A DNA stretch of 64,000 nucleotides from Sulfurimonas paralvinellae (GTDB lineage Bacteria; Campylobacterota; Campylobacteria; Campylobacterales; Sulfurimonadaceae). How positions within the stretch are numbered: the stretch's first letter is position 1; each line of letters starts with the position of its first letter. A program made the position numbers and the translations under genes. The stretch is from positions 1,302,001 to 1,366,000 of the forward strand of contig NZ_CP041406.1 in the NCBI RefSeq assembly GCF_014905135.1. Reading direction: 5' to 3'. The notes below the pieces were generated by a model. It searched no databases. It was given only the letters and a program-made list of their open reading frames with translations, and was not told the origin of the DNA. Shown one piece after another: positions 1 through 8,760 of this stretch.

Positions 1-686
1 GTAGAGATCGTAACGATTGCCCAGTAGATAGCCTCATAAAGTGTATCTATCGGTGATGCTGGGTTATTTCCTTCCATAACATAGATAAGTACGGAAGATA
101 TAAAAATGACAACTGCTGCAAAGATACCAAGTGTAAGAAATTCAAACTTCTTAGTCGCTAAAACAGAGGAGAGGGTTTGCAGACTTTTTGCATATCGAAA
201 GAGTTTAAAGACACGAAAAAGAATAAAAAGGCGTAAAAGACGCAGCTCATGATAAAAAGGCAAAATTGCAAAGAGATCAATGAGCGCCATAGGTGAAAGC
301 ATATAGGCCAGTTTGACTTTAACAACATCACGAAATGCCTTATAAAGGTTTACTTCACGGTGTAAAAAGGTATCGTGTTCCGCTCGGGCGACAATGATCT
401 TGCTCACACTGCTGCTTACCCAAAATCGAAGCAGATATTCAATTAAAAAGATAAAAGAGATGACATAGTTGCTAAAGAACATCAAATGATCATCTACATG
501 GTGTTTCACTTCACGAATAAGTACACCAACACTGATAAAAATAAGAATCGCCATAAAAATATCTATATATTTTTTATATTTATTTTTATCATCTTCTAAA
601 ATATTATAAAAAAAGCGCTTGCGTTTTTGATACGATTTTGATGTATCGAGATAATAGGCAAAATTGATTATCCAGCGCTTTAACAT
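1..686 (-). CDS. Voltage-gated (potassium-type) ion channel, C-terminal part outside window
   Basis: This is an open minus-strand frame of 228 codons from the ATG at 684-686 that runs off the window edge. Hydrophobic segments appear in the S1-S5 order. The arginine-rich stretch RLLRLFILFRVFKLFRY is a typical S4 voltage sensor. The last visible residues, YWAIVTIST, are the pore helix just before the expected selectivity filter (TVGYGD in potassium channels), which lies outside the window. The product should be an inner-membrane tetrameric cation channel; the selectivity cannot be read here. The start lies 6 nt after the gatB stop, with AGGA upstream inside the gatB end, so it is probably co-transcribed with gatB. 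The six-TM channel family is near certain, potassium selectivity less so. Confidence 0.85.
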   Translation of the reverse strand, partial: MLKRWIINFAYYLDTSKSYQKRKRFFYNILEDDKNKYKKYIDIFMAILIFISVGVLIREVKHHVDDHLMFFSNYVISFIFLIEYLLRFWVSSSVSKIIVARAEHDTFLHREVNLYKAFRDVVKVKLAYMLSPMALIDLFAILPFYHELRLLRLFILFRVFKLFRYAKSLQTLSSVLATKKFEFLTLGIFAAVVIFISSVLIYVMEGNNPASPIDTLYEAIYWAIVTIS

Positions 687-692
687 TACGAA

Positions 693-2123
693 CTATCCTA
701 ATTTAGCTTTGAGGATCTCATTCACGGCCTGTGGATTCGCACTTCCTTTGGATGCTTTCATAACTTGCCCGACAAAGAACCCAAAGAGTTTTTCTTTTCC
801 GGCTTTATATTGCTCAACTTTATCTTGATTTGCACTGATGATCTCGTCACACATTGTTTCAATGGCACCTGTGTCTGTCATCTGTTTGAGTCCAAGCTTC
901 TCAATAGCAGCATCGACATCAGCATCTTCATTTTCCATAAGATAGTCAAGTACCTCTTTGGCAGCTTTACCTGAAATGGTCTTGTCATCGATTCGTTTAG
1001 CAAGAAATCCGAGTTTATCTGCATCTACCGGAGAGTTGTTAATAGTCATCTCTCCTTTAAGGCGGCCAAGCAGCTCAACCATCAACAAAGATGCAGCCGT
1101 CTTGGCAGTCACACCCTCTTCATTCATCATTGTCTCAAAGAAATTCGCCATCTCTACAGAAGATGTAATGACCATCGCATTGTACTCACTCATACCGTAC
1201 TCATTCAAAAAGCGATCTTTCTTCTCATCCGGAAGTTCCGGAATCTGTGAATACTGCTCCATCATTTCATCGGTAACGACACATTTAAGGAGATCCGGCT
1301 CTGGAAAATATCTATAATCTGCCGCTTCTTCTTTACCTCGCATAGAACGGGTTTCTTGTTTGACTTGATCAAAAAGACGCGTCTCTTGAACAATCTCTTC
1401 ATCATAAGTGCCATCTTCCCATGCTTCGACTTGACGGGAAACCTCTACCTCAATCGCTTTTTGAATAAATTTAAAAGAGTTTATATTTTTAATTTCAACA
1501 CGAGTATAGAGATTTTCATCGCCTTTTGGACGGATGGAAACATTTACATCGACACGGAAAGACCCCTCTTGCATATTTGCATCACCGATATCTATGTAAC
1601 GAATGATAGAGTGTAGCTTTTTCAGGTACAAAATCGCTTCTTCAGCACTTCGCATATCAGGTTCACTTACAATTTCGAGCAGCGGTGTACCTGCACGGTT
1701 AAGATCCACTTTCGAGATATCACCTTCATGTATATTTTTTCCCGCATCTGCTTCTATATGAGCGCGATTCACACGGATTATTTTATTGGATCCATCTTCG
1801 AAATCTATTTGCAGTTTTCCATGTTCAACTATCGGAGTGTAGAGTTGTGTAATCTGATAAGCTGAGGGAGAATCCGGATAAAAGTAAGACTTTCTATCAA
1901 AATATGAAACACGGTTTATCGTCGCTTCAAGAGCGGTACCGAGCATAATGGACTTATGAACCACCTCTTTGTTAAGGACAGGCAGGGCACCTGGAAGTGC
2001 TAAACATGTAGGACAAGTATTTGAATTTTGTTTATGATTAAAACTCGTAGCACACGAGCAAAAAAGTTTTGATTTTGTGTTTAACTGTACATGGACCTCA
2101 AGTCCGATAACTACTTCAAACAT
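693..2123 (-). CDS. gatB: Aspartyl/glutamyl-tRNA(Asn/Gln) amidotransferase subunit B
   Basis: GatB is the subunit of the GatCAB complex that phosphorylates misacylated Glu-tRNA(Gln) or Asp-tRNA(Asn) and receives ammonia from GatA. At 476 residues it has normal family length. The N-terminus [18 protein letters not shown], the [15 protein letters not shown] segment and the [17 protein letters not shown] motif are diagnostic, and the C-terminal third is the helical YqeY-like tRNA-binding tail. Campylobacterota generally lack GlnRS and/or AsnRS specificity, so GatCAB is essential there (family knowledge). The start is supported by AAGGA a few bases upstream. gatA and gatC are not adjacent in this window, as is usual in the phylum. 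A channel gene follows 6 nt downstream. Confidence 0.97.
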   Translation of the reverse strand: MFEVVIGLEVHVQLNTKSKLFCSCATSFNHKQNSNTCPTCLALPGALPVLNKEVVHKSIMLGTALEATINRVSYFDRKSYFYPDSPSAYQITQLYTPIVEHGKLQIDFEDGSNKIIRVNRAHIEADAGKNIHEGDISKVDLNRAGTPLLEIVSEPDMRSAEEAILYLKKLHSIIRYIDIGDANMQEGSFRVDVNVSIRPKGDENLYTRVEIKNINSFKFIQKAIEVEVSRQVEAWEDGTYDEEIVQETRLFDQVKQETRSMRGKEEAADYRYFPEPDLLKCVVTDEMMEQYSQIPELPDEKKDRFLNEYGMSEYNAMVITSSVEMANFFETMMNEEGVTAKTAASLLMVELLGRLKGEMTINNSPVDADKLGFLAKRIDDKTISGKAAKEVLDYLMENEDADVDAAIEKLGLKQMTDTGAIETMCDEIISANQDKVEQYKAGKEKLFGFFVGQVMKASKGSANPQAVNEILKAKLG

Positions 2124-2220
2124 AGTTTTCCTTAGATAAAATAAAAATAAATTATTCTATTTTAGCCAATCTATGCTTTAAAATACGTTATAACAAGGCA
2201 GTTTGCAAAAGAAAGAAAAA

Positions 2221-2238
2221 TGTGATATAATTATCACA
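2221..2238 (+). promoter_or_regulatory. Promoter -10 box inside an inverted repeat, upstream of the riboswitch
   Basis: TGTGATATAATTATCACA consists of 7-bp arms (TGTGATA/TATCACA) around TAAT, and a consensus -10 box TATAAT (2225-2230) sits within it. The expected transcription start, about 2237-2240, falls just before the riboswitch P1 helix at 2242. The arms resemble Crp/FNR-family half-sites, but the 8-bp gap between TGTGA and TCACA is not the standard 6. A dimeric regulator bound here would block the -10 region. The operator role is inference. Confidence 0.6.
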
Positions 2239-2241
2239 TTG

Positions 2242-2333
2242 ATAAATATAAGAAAAGCCAACCTTACTGTGAAGTAAGCACGGAAAGTTATGGGTCTTTG
2301 TAAAAAGATCGCCAGACTACCAAATGTATTTAT
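2242..2333 (+). promoter_or_regulatory. GEMM-I riboswitch (cyclic di-GMP class I, possibly cGAMP variant)
   Basis: All three helices of the GEMM-I fold can be drawn. P1 pairs 2242-2250 (ATAAATATA) with 2325-2333 (TGTATTTAT), 9 bp with one G-T. P2 is CTTACT/AGTAAG (2263-2268/2273-2278), closed by a GTGA tetraloop as expected for the tetraloop-receptor contact. The conserved internal strands GCCAACC (2257-2263) and CGGAAAG (2281-2287) follow, then a GGTCTTT/AAAGATC hairpin and the 3' strand GCCAGACTACCAAA. The CGGAAAG form resembles the Geobacter GEMM variants. Aligned so that position 21 (C) pairs with position 46 (G), the ligand-reading position 20 is G (c-di-GMP); a one-base shift would make it A (3',3'-cGAMP). 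A T-run at 2342-2348 follows, but no clear terminator stem is seen, so the expression platform is unresolved. Confidence 0.72.
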
Positions 2334-2406
2334 ACCCTGCATTTTTTTCTATATCTATCATAATATCAAACACAATGATTTCGTAGATCGTTGGATGGAG
2401 AATATT

Positions 2407-2676
2407 ATGAAATATTTACTGCAAACCCTACTCTATCTTCTGCTATCGACACAAGTTGTAGCAAATGACAAAGTTTCTGTTGATTTTAACACGATTGATA
2501 TCTATGAGAGTACACTCTCAAAAATATCGCTATCAATAGAACCGCAAAAGAAGAATGATTTTTCTTTTATCTTTTCTTATGTAAGTTCGTTATTTTCGTT
2601 TGAAAAAACACCGCAGAGATATAATAACACTGAAGACTATAAACAGGTTCACATTGCTTTGAATTTTAGATTTTAG
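2407..2676 (+). CDS. Small exported protein under riboswitch control, function unknown
   Basis: The product has 89 residues. The frame is open from 2290, but codons upstream of 2407 lie in the riboswitch and its linker. The ATG at 2407 follows GGAG (2397-2400) with good spacing and opens a clean signal peptide (MKYLLQTLLYLLLSTQVVA), so I chose it. The mature part is about 70 residues, polar, with alternating hydrophobic stretches. It ends in HIALNFRF, an aromatic C-terminus like those of outer-membrane strands. I do not recognise a family. It converges with the small membrane-protein gene at 2680, only 3 nt away. Control by a second-messenger riboswitch suggests a surface or biofilm role; that is inference. 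Confidence 0.7.
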   Translation: MKYLLQTLLYLLLSTQVVANDKVSVDFNTIDIYESTLSKISLSIEPQKKNDFSFIFSYVSSLFSFEKTPQRYNNTEDYKQVHIALNFRF

Positions 2677-2679
2677 TAT

Positions 2680-2943
2680 CTATTTAGTATGTTTTGCGTA
2701 AATTTTTTCAAGAAGTTTCGTCTGTTTGATAGCTTCTTGCAAACGTTTTTTATTCACTAAAAATGCATCAAGAGCTAAGATCAAAAAGAGTGAAATCATG
2801 ATATAAAGAAGTGTGAGAAAAATCGCCAAAGCCAAGCCAAGCGAAATAAAGAGTTTAAATGTTATAAGAGCACCGAAGAGGACAATCGCCCATGATGCTC
2901 CAAGCAAAAAGCTTATGATTCTCTCATAGACATCTTTTTGCAT
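2680..2943 (-). CDS. Small integral membrane protein downstream of atpB
   Basis: The product has 87 residues with two hydrophobic helices (about residues 12-37 and 38-63) and a basic C-terminal tail rich in Lys and Gln. It starts 9 nt after the atpB stop, so it is very probably in the atpB operon. A small membrane protein next to atpB is, as I recall, conserved in Campylobacterota (Cj1203c-like). No functional motif is visible. It might help ATP synthase assembly given its position, by analogy with AtpI, but it does not look like AtpI in sequence. Function unknown. Confidence 0.8.
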   Translation of the reverse strand: MQKDVYERIISFLLGASWAIVLFGALITFKLFISLGLALAIFLTLLYIMISLFLILALDAFLVNKKRLQEAIKQTKLLEKIYAKHTK

Positions 2944-2952
2944 CAGAAAGTT

Positions 2953-3627
2953 TTAGTGCTCTTCTACAACAATTGCACCGGCAAGGTAAACATATGTTAG
3001 CATCATAAAGATAAATGCCTGCAAGAATGCACCAAATGTTAAAAGACCAAAAGGAATCAACGGCATAACCCATGGAACAAGCATTAAAATTACCGCCAAG
3101 AACATATCATCACCTTTGATATTACCAAATAGACGGAAACTAAGCGAGATGATACGTGAGAAGTGAGAAACGATCTCAACAGGGAACATCAACCATGCAA
3201 GCCACCAAACAGGACCTGTAAAGTGCGCAAAATATTTAACAATACCGTGTGTTTTAATACCAACATAGTTATAGTATACAAATACAGAAAGTGCTAAAGT
3301 AAGTGTCATATTCAAGTCAGCAGAAGGAGCTTCAAAACCTGGGATAATACCTATGAAGTTTGCAATAAATACAAATAGACCTATTGTCGCGACTAAAGCA
3401 ACATATTTACGAGCATGTGCTTTACCCATAACGTCTGTTCCCATTTCTAAAACACCATTAACGTATGCTTCCATAAGGTTTTGTGTACCTTTTGGTACAA
3501 GCTGTAAATTTGACATCGCAACTTTTGCAAGTACAACTGCGATCAATGCTGATAAAATCATGTGTGAAAGAAAAAGAAAATCATGATTTTCTGAAATAAG
3601 CCCGAAAAAAGTAAACATTTCACCCAT
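2953..3627 (-). CDS. atpB: F0F1 ATP synthase subunit a
   Basis: This is the F0 membrane subunit that forms the two proton half-channels against the c-ring. The product has 224 residues and several long transmembrane helices. The signature [11 protein letters not shown] contains the essential arginine that faces the c-ring carboxylate. The start is supported by GGGAG upstream and a minus-strand -10 box TATAAT (complement of 3662-3667). In this phylum atpB is normally split from the rest of the atp operon, as here. It is followed by a small membrane-protein gene 9 nt downstream. Confidence 0.96.
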   Translation of the reverse strand: MGEMFTFFGLISENHDFLFLSHMILSALIAVVLAKVAMSNLQLVPKGTQNLMEAYVNGVLEMGTDVMGKAHARKYVALVATIGLFVFIANFIGIIPGFEAPSADLNMTLTLALSVFVYYNYVGIKTHGIVKYFAHFTGPVWWLAWLMFPVEIVSHFSRIISLSFRLFGNIKGDDMFLAVILMLVPWVMPLIPFGLLTFGAFLQAFIFMMLTYVYLAGAIVVEEH

Positions 3628-3738
3628 AGGCGTGCTCCCTTGTCTTTAAAAAATTTAGGGAATTATAGTTTAATTTGCATTAAATTATCCTAAGTCTTGC
3701 TACAATTCCTTTATTACATTAACAATTCGGAGGAATTT

Positions 3739-4317
3739 ATGAAGATTTTAAAAGTAATGACACTTGTTGGCCTTACAGCCTCTCTACTCGCAGCAGCCCC
3801 ACAGAAAAATAGAGATGCGAAGTTTAAAGAGATCGTAAAAACAGGACAGAAAAGTTCAAAAATGCTTATGCAGACACTCGGTAAAAACATGAAGAAGAAC
3901 ATGAAAGCAGGCGGTCCTATAAAAGCTTTGGATTTTTGTTCAAAAGAGGCTTATAACCTTACGGAAAAAGTGAATACAAAACTGCCAAAGGGTGTCAATG
4001 TAAAAAGAATCAGCATGAAGTTTAGAAATCCTGCAAATGAGCCACAAGGCAATGAAGCAAACGTCTTAGAGGCACTTGCAAAATTAAAAAATGCCAATGT
4101 TGTTCTTCCTAAACATCTTATCGAAAAAGTCGATGAACATACATATAAGTACTATAAACCTATAATCATCAACAAGCAGGTATGTCTAAAATGTCACGGA
4201 GATGTTAAAGATACTGATCTCAAAAGAGCCATTCAAACAAATTATCCGATTGACAAAGCAATGGGATATAAAATGGGCGATCTTCGTGGTGCAGTAGTTG
4301 TTACAATTAAAAAATAG
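3739..4317 (+). CDS. Periplasmic Tll0287-like (DUF3365) haem-binding protein
   Basis: The product has 192 residues. The chosen ATG follows GGAGG (3729-3733) and starts a signal peptide (MKILKVMTLVGLTASLLAAA); a more upstream in-frame ATG at 3697 would put the signal peptide inside the protein. The body matches the Tll0287-like/DUF3365 fold by its LDFCSKEAYNLTEKV and RNPANEPQGNEA-type segments. It carries one c-type haem motif, CLKCH, near residue 150, so it should be a periplasmic monohaem cytochrome or haem-based sensor. A -10 box TACAAT lies at 3701-3706. It stands alone between atpB (divergent) and rny (convergent). The redox partner is unknown. Confidence 0.85.
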   Translation: MKILKVMTLVGLTASLLAAAPQKNRDAKFKEIVKTGQKSSKMLMQTLGKNMKKNMKAGGPIKALDFCSKEAYNLTEKVNTKLPKGVNVKRISMKFRNPANEPQGNEANVLEALAKLKNANVVLPKHLIEKVDEHTYKYYKPIIINKQVCLKCHGDVKDTDLKRAIQTNYPIDKAMGYKMGDLRGAVVVTIKK

Positions 4318-4322
4318 TTTAT

Positions 4323-4349
4323 TTTGCGAAGTATAATCTACTTCGCAAA
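4323..4349. terminator. Bidirectional hairpin between DUF3365 gene and rny
   Basis: TTTGCGAAGTA and TACTTCGCAAA form a perfect 11-bp stem around the 5-nt loop TAATC. The stem overlaps the last codons of rny, and on the minus strand it is followed by an A/T-rich tail with six T. It lies between two convergent genes and probably ends transcripts from both. Confidence 0.6.
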
Positions 4350-5906
4350 CTCTATCGCTCTACTCTCACGGATAACATTCACTTTAATCTCACCCGGATA
4401 CTGTACACGATCTTCAATCTCTTTTGCAATCTCTCTTGCAATTAAAACCGATTCATCATCATTGACCATTGTCGCATTGACAATGACTCTCACCTCACGA
4501 CCTGCATTGATGGCATAAGCCTGTTTTACACCACTATGTGCCGAAGCTATATCTTCTATCTCCGTGACGCGTTTCAAAAAGCTTTCCAGCACTTCTCTAC
4601 GTGCACCAGGACGAGCTGCTGAAAGGGCATCAGCGGCACAGACTGCACCGCATTCTACAGAATGGATCTCCTGCTGTCCATGATGTGCATAGATGGCATT
4701 GATGACAACTTCATCTTCATTATAACGACGACAAATCTCTGCACCTAAATCAACATGGTTACCATCTACATCATGCGTGAGAGCCTTACCGATGTCATGC
4801 AATAAACCTGCCCTTTTTGCCAAGATAGGATCACCACCCATCTCTGCAGCCATAATACCGGCTAAATGAGCGACCTCCAATGTATGTGCCAACGCATTTT
4901 GTCCATATGAAGCACGGTAACGCAAACGGCCAAGGAGCTTCATAAGTTCTGGATGCATAACGCCGACATTGAGTTCAGCGACCAGCTCTTCACCTTCACT
5001 TAAGATCTTCGACTCAAATTCATCAGATACTTTTTTAAATATCTCTTCAATCCGCGCCGGCTGAATTCTTCCATCCTCTATAAGCAGCTGCAGTGTCTTC
5101 GTAGCTATCGCGCGGCGATAAAGATTGAAACTACTGACAACAATGGCATTTGGTGTATCATCAATGATGATATCAACGCCCAAAAGTGTCTCGAGCGCTT
5201 TGATATTACGTCCCTCTTTACCGATGATACGCCCTTTAAGTTCATCATTGTCCAAATGAACAAGATTTGTAAGGCGTTCACTTGCAAACTCTCCTGCAAA
5301 ACGGCTCGTAGCCTGTGCTAAAATGAAGTTCGCTTTTCTTTCGCTCTCTTCCTTTGCCTCATTCTCATAACGTCTTACGATGTGAGCTATCTCTCCGCGA
5401 GATTTTTCTTCCACCATTTCAAGAAGCATCTTCTTCGCTTCATCCTGCGTCATACCTGCACAATGTTCTATGGCATGCAGGGCTTCATCAATTTTCTGTT
5501 CATATCGCTCTTTCAATAGAGCCAGTGATTTTTCATTTCTCTCTAAATTGATCTTTTGTGCCTGCAGTGCTTGCTGCTTAAGCTGAATCTTTGTCTCTTC
5601 TTCTTGCTTCTCTCTTAAAAAGCTCTGCTCTTTTCGTATAAGAGCATCTTCTCTTTGATGCAGATCCGCTTTGGCTCTCGCTTTTGCACTGTCAAACTCT
5701 TTTTTAGCCTCCAGCTCGATCTCGCGTGACTTCAACTGAGCACGCTCTAAAAGGGTCTGCGCCTCGTTTTCTATCGCTTTCGCTTTGGCTTGGGCCTGTT
5801 CCAGATATATATCGAAATTTGCGCCCGTAATCTTTTTAGAGATGAAAAAACCAACGACTCCACTGACAGTGGCTATACCGCCACCCAGTAGTATCTCGTT
5901 TAACAT
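4338..5906 (-). CDS. rny: Ribonuclease Y
   Basis: This is a membrane-anchored endoribonuclease that initiates mRNA decay. The 522 residues show the family order: an N-terminal transmembrane helix (about 1-22), a long Lys/Glu/Gln-rich coiled coil (about 30-200), a KH RNA-binding domain (GRIIGKEGRNIKALE) and an HD phosphohydrolase domain (LLHDIGKALTHD). The HD motif supplies the metal-binding catalytic residues. The gene is followed upstream (3 nt gap) by the 5-formyl-THF cyclo-ligase gene, in the order I recall from Campylobacter. Length and all motifs are intact. Confidence 0.96.
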   Translation of the reverse strand: MLNEILLGGGIATVSGVVGFFISKKITGANFDIYLEQAQAKAKAIENEAQTLLERAQLKSREIELEAKKEFDSAKARAKADLHQREDALIRKEQSFLREKQEEETKIQLKQQALQAQKINLERNEKSLALLKERYEQKIDEALHAIEHCAGMTQDEAKKMLLEMVEEKSRGEIAHIVRRYENEAKEESERKANFILAQATSRFAGEFASERLTNLVHLDNDELKGRIIGKEGRNIKALETLLGVDIIIDDTPNAIVVSSFNLYRRAIATKTLQLLIEDGRIQPARIEEIFKKVSDEFESKILSEGEELVAELNVGVMHPELMKLLGRLRYRASYGQNALAHTLEVAHLAGIMAAEMGGDPILAKRAGLLHDIGKALTHDVDGNHVDLGAEICRRYNEDEVVINAIYAHHGQQEIHSVECGAVCAADALSAARPGARREVLESFLKRVTEIEDIASAHSGVKQAYAINAGREVRVIVNATMVNDDESVLIAREIAKEIEDRVQYPGEIKVNVIRESRAIEFAK

Positions 5907-5909
5907 CTT

Positions 5910-6479
5910 TTACTTCCTCTTTTTTATAGCCTTATTCATAATTCTTTTCGTTGGTGTTAACAACATATCACCTGTAACGTCGTATGCGTCACATATTTTC
6001 TCTTTTGTGTAACAAAGTTCCGGCTGAATAAAAATAGTATATGGTCTCTTTTGTAATTTTTCAAAGAAACGATCATACATTCCTTTTCCAAACCCAATTC
6101 TTTGCAAATTACCATCAACCCCAACTACAGGTACTATGGCTATATCAATTTTTTTAATATCTCTTAATGTATTTCCCGCTTCTAAAATACCAAACTTTTT
6201 TTTCTTAAGCGGTAATCTAAATGGTACCATCTTAAAACTTTTACCCACCATAAACGGCACAAAAACATTATGTTTTTTTCTCATTTTCTGCAAAACTTTT
6301 CGGATGTCTGCTTCATTTTGTAACGGATAGTAAAACAATATGTTTTTTCTCTTTTTAGCACTTAATTCCCTAAGTAACGAACGATTAAGAAGATAAGTGC
6401 TGTAATTTTTTCGGATATGACCGCTGGATGATAATTTTTTCAGACATTTTTCACGAAATTGGCTTTTTGTAAGAGGCAT
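5910..6479 (-). CDS. 5-formyltetrahydrofolate cyclo-ligase family protein
   Basis: The family converts 5-formyl-THF to 5,10-methenyl-THF with ATP, recycling an inhibitory folate. The product has 189 residues, normal length. The C-terminal RIGFGKGMYDRFF corresponds to the family's Gly-rich GxGxGYYDR signature, here with Lys-Gly-Met. The N-terminal K/R-rich helix (SQFREKCLKKLSS) fits the RxxxLxxR start. It lies directly upstream of rny and is divergent from the TlpA gene. Confidence 0.9.
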   Translation of the reverse strand: MPLTKSQFREKCLKKLSSSGHIRKNYSTYLLNRSLLRELSAKKRKNILFYYPLQNEADIRKVLQKMRKKHNVFVPFMVGKSFKMVPFRLPLKKKKFGILEAGNTLRDIKKIDIAIVPVVGVDGNLQRIGFGKGMYDRFFEKLQKRPYTIFIQPELCYTKEKICDAYDVTGDMLLTPTKRIMNKAIKKRK

Positions 6480-6536
6480 ATAAAATCTTTATGGATATAA
6501 TTTCGCACATTTTACATAAATTAAGGTTAAATATCC

Positions 6537-7097
6537 ATGTCAAAAACAATTCTTTTATCATCTTTACTTGCATTTTCACTCCTCTTTAGTGCCTGCTCTT
6601 CAGAAAAAAAAGAACAAGAAGATGCCAATGCCCTTCTTGCTAAAAATGAGATAGTCCTTACTGCAACCGACATGAAACAGTATGTACTTAAAAAAGACAA
6701 TGAAGGATATACGCTTGAGAATTCTAAAGCAAAAATTCTCATTCTTGATATCTTCGCAACCTGGTGTCCACCATGTCAAGCTGAAGCGACACACCTTAGC
6801 TCTTTACAAAAAAAATACAAAGATCAGATCAAAATTATCGGTGTAACGGTTGAAGAGAATGTTCCTAACACAAAACTGGAAACCTTTCGCAAAAAATTCA
6901 ACGCCCAATACCCACTGGTAAACTCTTCTGAAAACAGTCGCTTAATCGATGAAATAGCACAAAAACTACAACTTGGAAGAAATTTCGGCATTCCTCTTCT
7001 TGTTATTTATAAAGATGGGAAACTTGTAAAATACTATCAAGGTGCTGTAGAAGAAGAGTTCATAGAGAGCGATATCAAACGAGCTTTGGAAATTTAG
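6537..7097 (+). CDS. TlpA-like thioredoxin-fold lipoprotein
   Basis: The product has 186 residues. The N-terminus ends in a lipobox, LLFSAC (lipidated Cys near residue 20), so it is a membrane-anchored periplasmic protein. The thioredoxin-like domain has the redox motif WCPPC near residue 80 and the cis-proline segment FGIPLLV. TlpA/ResA proteins reduce disulphides in the periplasm, for instance in apocytochrome c; the substrate here is unknown. A -10 TATAAT at 6496-6501 and AAGG upstream support the start. ftsY begins at the next base after the stop, so the two are co-transcribed, an order I recall from Campylobacter. Confidence 0.93.
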   Translation: MSKTILLSSLLAFSLLFSACSSEKKEQEDANALLAKNEIVLTATDMKQYVLKKDNEGYTLENSKAKILILDIFATWCPPCQAEATHLSSLQKKYKDQIKIIGVTVEENVPNTKLETFRKKFNAQYPLVNSSENSRLIDEIAQKLQLGRNFGIPLLVIYKDGKLVKYYQGAVEEEFIESDIKRALEI

Positions 7098-7976
7098 ATG
7101 TTTGGATTTATAAAAAAGTCTCTCAACAAAACCGTTGATGCGATTAAAACCGTTGCTCCAAAGAGAAAGATCTCTTTTACCAAAGATGAAATCGAGGACA
7201 TCCTTCTTGAAGCGGACGTAGAATATGAGCTTGTAGAGATCATACTGCGCGAGATATATCAGGATAAAATCACGAGAGAGATACTGCGCTCAAAACTCTT
7301 AGCAACGCTTCGCTATGCAGAGTATAAAGAGCCTCAATATACACCGCCTTTCGTTGAACTGATTGTCGGTGTAAACGGTGCCGGCAAGACAACGACCATC
7401 GCAAAACTCGCTCAAAGATACAAGAATGAAGGCAAAAAAGTCATTCTCGGTGCAGGAGATACTTTCCGTGCGGCAGCTATTGAGCAGCTTACTCTCTGGG
7501 CAAAAAGACTCGATATTCCCATTGTTGCATCAAAACAGGGACATGACTCTTCTGCCGTTGCCTACGATGTCATTGACTCGGCAAAAGCAAAGGGCTTTGA
7601 CAATGTCATCATTGATACGGCTGGCCGTCTACATACACAGACAAATCTTGCAAATGAGCTTAAAAAGATAAATCGAATCTGCGACAAAGCTCACGCAGGG
7701 GCACCACATAGAACTATCCTTATTATTGACGGCACACAAGGAAATTCTGCCATTTCACAGGCAAAAGCTTTTCATGACATGATAGGCATTGACGGCATAA
7801 TCATTACAAAACTTGACGGTACAGCGAAGGGAGGCAGTATCTTCTCTATCGCTTATGCACTTGAACTGCCGATTTTATTTGTCGGAACCGGAGAACAGCC
7901 AGAGAATCTCACACCATTTGACAAATACGAATTTGTCGATAGTCTTCTCGATGCGATTTTTGATCAAGAAAAATAA
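7098..7976 (+). CDS. ftsY: Signal recognition particle receptor FtsY
   Basis: FtsY is the SRP-receptor GTPase that delivers ribosome-nascent chain-SRP complexes to the translocon. The product has 292 residues: only the N and G domains, with no long acidic A domain, which is usual in Campylobacterota. GTPase motifs are G1 [27 protein letters not shown]3 DTAGRLHT and G4 [10 protein letters not shown]. The ATG abuts the stop of the TlpA gene, suggesting translational coupling. Confidence 0.97.
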   Translation: MFGFIKKSLNKTVDAIKTVAPKRKISFTKDEIEDILLEADVEYELVEIILREIYQDKITREILRSKLLATLRYAEYKEPQYTPPFVELIVGVNGAGKTTTIAKLAQRYKNEGKKVILGAGDTFRAAAIEQLTLWAKRLDIPIVASKQGHDSSAVAYDVIDSAKAKGFDNVIIDTAGRLHTQTNLANELKKINRICDKAHAGAPHRTILIIDGTQGNSAISQAKAFHDMIGIDGIIITKLDGTAKGGSIFSIAYALELPILFVGTGEQPENLTPFDKYEFVDSLLDAIFDQEK

Positions 7977-8033
7977 TAATTCTTTTGCAGATATGATAAA
8001 ATTGCATCTTCAAAACTAACAACAAGGATATTT

Positions 8034-8636
8034 ATGACAAAACAACTAAGTGCATTAACACTTGCAAGTATATTATCTGCAAGTGCTGCTTTGGCAAATG
8101 AAGAAGTTGCTAATACAAATGAAAACAAAGAGACTTTTCACCATAAAGAAGAGAAAGTATATGTTGTTGCAAAAGGACTTATGACTAACGGTGATACGAT
8201 CCAAGAGGGTGAAGCAAGTGTTAAGGGTAAAAATGGAAAAGGTTTCGGTATTGACCTTGGATACAGAACAGGTACGGGTGTAAACTTTGAAATAGACTAT
8301 GCCTACACAGAGCTCGATGTCACAGAAACAACACCTACTGAAGAGACTCATGCAACTGGTAAATATCATAGTTTCTCTTTTGATCTGCTCTATGCATATC
8401 ACCTCAATGAGCCATTTGCCATTTTTGCAAAGGCCGGTTATGAATATGAAAAAGAAAAAATCAATACTCTCGGTGTTGATAAAAGTGATACAGGATTCTT
8501 GTATGGTGCTGGTTTTGAGTATGAACTGAAAGAAAATCTTGCTTTCATCTTTGAATATGAGGACTCAACAATTGATGGACCAAAAGGCTATACTTTAGCA
8601 GCGGGCTTGGTTATTGGTTTAGACGTTTTACCGTAA
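8034..8636 (+). CDS. Outer-membrane beta-barrel protein (porin-like, 8-strand type)
   Basis: The product has 200 residues with a signal peptide ending in ASAALANEE. The rest alternates aromatic, polar and Gly residues in strand-like stretches (GFGIDLGYRTGTGVNFEIDYAY, shown by YHSFSFDLLYAYHL, FAKAGYEYE, GAGFEYELKENLAFIFEYE). This matches the OmpA-like/Opacity-type beta-barrel fold (outer-membrane protein beta-barrel domain). AAGGA upstream supports the start. A strong terminator follows at 8670-8710, so it is probably monocistronic. No specific substrate can be inferred. Confidence 0.82.
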   Translation: MTKQLSALTLASILSASAALANEEVANTNENKETFHHKEEKVYVVAKGLMTNGDTIQEGEASVKGKNGKGFGIDLGYRTGTGVNFEIDYAYTELDVTETTPTEETHATGKYHSFSFDLLYAYHLNEPFAIFAKAGYEYEKEKINTLGVDKSDTGFLYGAGFEYELKENLAFIFEYEDSTIDGPKGYTLAAGLVIGLDVLP

Positions 8637-8669
8637 ATAAGAATATAAACTTCTTAACACCTCCAATAT

Positions 8670-8710
8670 AAAAGTATAAAATCTGACAATTTGTCATATT
8701 TTATACTTTT
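8670..8710 (+). terminator. Long near-perfect hairpin, intrinsic terminator
   Basis: AAAAGTATAAAAT (8670-8682) pairs perfectly with ATTTTATACTTTT (8698-8710). Inside, TGACA/TGTCA pair around ATT after a single C-T mismatch, giving about 18 bp of stem. A T-rich tail follows. It lies between the outer-membrane protein gene and radA and most likely terminates the former. Confidence 0.75.
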
Positions 8711-8760
8711 TCTTTCAATTTTTCCTATAATTTTTTTAAAACTTCCAAAAGGCTTTGACA

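Noticed and set aside
2290-2406. N-terminal extension of the small exported protein
   Set aside because: It overlaps the riboswitch helices and lacks an SD at 2290; the signal peptide begins at 2407.
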